From CBDULQ01 sp965368115 (lineage in GTDB: Bacteria > Pseudomonadota > Gammaproteobacteria > SZUA-229): a DNA stretch of 44,805 nt. Both the position numbers and the translations under genes were made by a program. The notes under the pieces were generated by a model that was given only the letters and a program-made list of their open reading frames with translations, did no database searches and was not told the origin of the DNA. Location of the stretch: NCBI GenBank assembly GCA_965368115.1, contig CBDULQ010000002.1:1-44805 (forward strand), in the 5' to 3' direction. This document shows, in pieces, positions 42,679-44,805 of this stretch (the stretch's first letter is position 1; each line of letters starts with the position of its first letter).

Positions 42679-43554
42679 ATGAGTAAACCAGACTCAAAGC
42701 AGAACAAAACCGGCCGACCCGACCAGGCATTGATCAGGCGAATGCGCTGGCTGGTGCGTATGCTGAATGCGATTTCGCCACGCCTGACCGCACTCTGGTT
42801 GACGCGGATATGGTTCAGCACGCGTCGTTTTAAATTACCCGTGCGCGAGCAAAAATGGTTAACTCTGGCGCAACGGGACAACATCGATACGCCGTACGGT
42901 AAACTGGCGACTTATCTCTGGGACCAGCAGGGACCGACGGTGGTGTTGATTCACGGCTGGAGCGGTCGCGGTCTGCAAATGGGTGCATTCGCCGAGCCGC
43001 TGCAACAGGCCGGATTCAGGGTGCTGGCCTTCGACGCGCCGGGACATGGCGAATCCGCCGGCAACAGTACCACCATTTATGAAATCCTCGACTGTCTGCG
43101 TTTGCTGGAGCAGCGCCATGGTCTGTTTCATGGTGCAGTGGCGCATTCCTTCGGTGGTATGGTGCTGGCTTGTGCACTGGCCGATGGCATGTCCATGCAA
43201 CGTGTGGTGAGTATCGGTTCGCCGGTGCAGGTGGAATTTCTGGTGGAGTCTTTCTGCGACGCTTTACGCGTACCGGAAGCCAGTCGGCAGCGCTTTCGCC
43301 AGCGCCTGCTGAAACTGCTCGGCGACGATATGTATGAGCGCGGCTCCACCGATCGCATCGCACATCGCATTTCGACGCCCCTGTTACTTATCCATGATCG
43401 CCAGGATCAGGACGTGCCGGTTTCCCAGAGCGAACTGTTGAGCGGACGCTGGCCGCAGCTCGAACGCATGATAACCGATGGTCTTGGTCATCGGCGTATT
43501 CTGCGTGATACGCAGGTGGTGGACCGGGTGGTCGAGTATTTGAAGTCCGGCTGA
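42679..43554 (+). CDS. Alpha/beta hydrolase
   Basis: A 291-residue alpha/beta-hydrolase-fold protein. The oxyanion segment is HGWSG (92-96). The nucleophile is S157 in HSFGG, which lacks the Gly before the His-Ser of the classical elbow. A likely acid is in HDRQDQDVPV and the catalytic His is in GLGHRRIL. A basic, partly hydrophobic N-terminus (about 20-45) precedes the fold. The frame opens at a TTG at 42667, but the ATG at 42679 is a more credible start. Substrate unknown. It stands alone between the lipoprotein and the small secreted protein. Confidence 0.87.
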   Translation: MSKPDSKQNKTGRPDQALIRRMRWLVRMLNAISPRLTALWLTRIWFSTRRFKLPVREQKWLTLAQRDNIDTPYGKLATYLWDQQGPTVVLIHGWSGRGLQMGAFAEPLQQAGFRVLAFDAPGHGESAGNSTTIYEILDCLRLLEQRHGLFHGAVAHSFGGMVLACALADGMSMQRVVSIGSPVQVEFLVESFCDALRVPEASRQRFRQRLLKLLGDDMYERGSTDRIAHRISTPLLLIHDRQDQDVPVSQSELLSGRWPQLERMITDGLGHRRILRDTQVVDRVVEYLKSG

Positions 43555-43576
43555 TCCCCGTGTCAGGGGGCCTGCT

Positions 43577-43645
43577 CTCTCCAATGAACCCTGCTGATCC
43601 TGGCTACGACCCAGAGGGGAATCTATCAAATTAACCTCTGGAGAG
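43577..43645 (+). promoter_or_regulatory. Possible ribosome-site-sequestering leader
   Basis: The Shine-Dalgarno region GGAGAGGG (43640-43647) of the secreted-protein gene can pair in two exclusive ways. CCAGAGG at 43611-43617 pairs with CCTCTGG at 43635-43641. Alternatively, CTCTCCA at 43577-43583 pairs with TGGAGAG at 43639-43645. Both are 7-bp perfect matches. A switch is only an inference. Confidence 0.3.
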
Positions 43646-43654
43646 GGCATAGTC

Positions 43655-44176
43655 ATGAATAAATGGTTAACCGGTATGCTGGTGCTGATGGCGCTGGGTT
43701 TTACTTCCATATCCTGGGCTATCGAGCCCATGTTGCCGCAGGGCTTCAAGCCCGTAAAACCCCTGGTGGTGGAAAAGCCGCAATTGCAACTCAAGGGCAA
43801 GTTGAAAATGGTCAGTCATGGCCAGTCCGGCGAATTCTGTCTGCATAAGTGCGAACCTTTCAGCAGTGATTTCAACCTGGCCAAACTGAAGTGTGGTTTT
43901 TATATCACGGTAAAAAACATCGGCGCCGGCCGCTCCCAGCCCACGGAAGCGCGCATCATCTACAGCAACGGTCAGGGCAACGGTGCTCGCGGCCCGATGA
44001 CGGTATTGCGTGCCCGGGTTCCGGCGCTGGCACCCAATCAGGTGCGTCGTCTGGAGTTCCGCCTGCCAACCGAAGCGGCCAAGCAGTATGCGAACACCCA
44101 GTATGGCATCCTCTATGATGTGGTGAGCACTGATCCCGCGGTGGCGAATCTGAGCGTGTTCCAGAAACCGCTTTGA
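43655..44176 (+). CDS. Secreted hypothetical protein
   Basis: A 173-residue exported protein with a signal peptide cut after about residue 22 (SWA). The mature part starts with a Pro/Lys-rich stretch, followed by three cysteines (FCLHKCEPF and KLKCGFY). The remaining sequence, including ITVKNIGAGRS and ALAPNQVRRLEFRLP, reads like an immunoglobulin-like CARDB or adhesion-type beta domain. A strong GGAGAGGG ribosome site precedes the ATG. Family not recognised. A terminator follows directly. Confidence 0.78.
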   Translation: MNKWLTGMLVLMALGFTSISWAIEPMLPQGFKPVKPLVVEKPQLQLKGKLKMVSHGQSGEFCLHKCEPFSSDFNLAKLKCGFYITVKNIGAGRSQPTEARIIYSNGQGNGARGPMTVLRARVPALAPNQVRRLEFRLPTEAAKQYANTQYGILYDVVSTDPAVANLSVFQKPL

Positions 44177-44194
44177 GCCCGCTTTATCGGCGTG

Positions 44195-44230
44195 AAAGCG
44201 CAGTCAACGTCGAGGTTGATTGCGCTTTTT
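44195..44230 (+). terminator. Intrinsic terminator after the secreted-protein gene
   Basis: A long stem (AAAGCGCA, one mismatch, TCAAC / GTTGA, mismatch, TGCGCTTT) with a short loop ends in five T residues. Its right edge overlaps the stop codon of the convergent hydrolase gene. Confidence 0.88.
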
Positions 44231-44805
44231 ATATAAACGCCAGAATATGTTCGACGATGTTGTCGATCTGGCTCCGTTCGCTGAACAGGTGATCCGCTTC
44301 CGCCAGTTCCAGCAGTTCGCTTCGACCTGTACTGAGCCTCAGAATAGCATCTGCGTCGGCGGCCGGAACCAGCGTATCGCGACCGGCACGCACTGCCAGT
44401 ATCGCGGTGTCACAACCCGCCATCAGTCGAGTCATGTCGTATTGTTTGACGTCTTCGACGAACTGGGGCTTGACCGGGTAATCGGTACCGGCAACGCGAA
44501 TGCTGGCATTGTCACCAGCGGTCAGGCGGGCCAGGGCCGGACCGAAGTGATGGAGTACGTGGTCCGGTTGGCTGGGGGAGGCCAGGGTGACGACGGTTTT
44601 ACAGGTGTCGATCCGGCGCGCAGCCAGCAGTGAAGCGGTGCCGCCCATGCTGTGTCCGAGCAGTGCTACCGGAGCGGTATATTCACGCTGCAGAAAATCC
44701 GCGGCGCTGACAATGTCTTCCACCATGGTGGTGAAATTGCTGTCGGCAAATTCACCGCCGCTGTCACCGAGTCCGGTCAAGTCGAAACGTAATACCCCTA
44801 CGCCC
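44229..44805 (-). CDS. Alpha/beta hydrolase, 5' end beyond the window
   Basis: The frame runs leftward from the window edge to a TAA at 44229-44231. Its N-terminus is missing: the codons before the TTG at 44780 continue in frame to the edge and read VLRFDLTGLGDSGGEF, which is mid-protein in this family. The nucleophile is the Ser of GHSMGG, and a His near the end (ADHLF) is the likely catalytic base. The pattern, including the FADSNF segment, resembles the hydrolase half of proteins often found alone or fused to OsmC. No OsmC domain follows here. About 192 residues are visible. Confidence 0.88.
   Translation of the reverse strand, partial: GVGVLRFDLTGLGDSGGEFADSNFTTMVEDIVSAADFLQREYTAPVALLGHSMGGTASLLAARRIDTCKTVVTLASPSQPDHVLHHFGPALARLTAGDNASIRVAGTDYPVKPQFVEDVKQYDMTRLMAGCDTAILAVRAGRDTLVPAADADAILRLSTGRSELLELAEADHLFSERSQIDNIVEHILAFI

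Overview
This 44.8 kb window looks like chromosomal backbone from a gammaproteobacterium of moderate GC content. The evidence is the gene neighbourhoods: an ilvI-ilvH-ilvC-pssA-leuA block, pepA-holC-valS diverging from lptF-lptG, xerD-dsbC, and parE-parC. The closest feel is to Chromatiales-like lineages, but the sequence alone does not fix the genus. I saw no rRNA, tRNA, CRISPR array, prophage or insertion sequence.

Layout. Bases 1-240 hold the 3' end of an unrecognised gene, closed by a strong terminator. Bases 435-6400 carry branched-chain amino acid synthesis (ilvI, ilvH, ilvC), phosphatidylserine synthase (pssA) and leuA. A small leucine-rich ORF with a good promoter lies just before leuA and looks like a leader peptide. 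Bases 6410-8797 are a tightly packed run: family 4 uracil-DNA glycosylase, rimI and a membrane-anchored zinc-peptidase-like protein. Next comes prfC, then a convergent hypothetical gene.

Bases 11339-16041 hold an MFS transporter, a response regulator with two receiver domains, and an 896-residue protein of the class I adenylate cyclase family. That protein keeps the family architecture but has lost both catalytic aspartates and the Gly-Ser nucleotide-binding motif. This apparent pseudo-cyclase beside a double-receiver regulator is the most unusual system in the window.

Bases 16033-21715 (minus strand) are pepA, holC, a small acidic protein, valS and a helical-repeat protein. lptF and lptG diverge from pepA across a 402-base spacer with clustered repeats. 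Bases 24296-26916 hold an RDD membrane protein, a TraF-like outer-membrane protein and a lysine/alanine-rich histone H1-like protein. Bases 27002-29363 are mobA-mobB-moeA, for molybdenum cofactor maturation.

Bases 29451-35548 hold xerD, dsbC, the chaperedoxin cnoX and an AddA/RecB-like helicase-nuclease. Bases 35676-39966 are the topoisomerase IV genes parE and parC, separated by a palindromic repeat element. The right end has an HDOD protein, hspQ, a PilZ protein, a YqcC-family protein, a lipoprotein, two alpha/beta hydrolases (one cut by the window edge) and a small secreted protein.

Most genes are housekeeping. Amino acid and lipid synthesis, translation, LPS export, periplasmic disulfide isomerisation, redox quality control and chromosome decatenation or dimer resolution are all represented. 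The signalling genes are the double-receiver regulator, the pseudo-cyclase, the HDOD protein and the PilZ protein.
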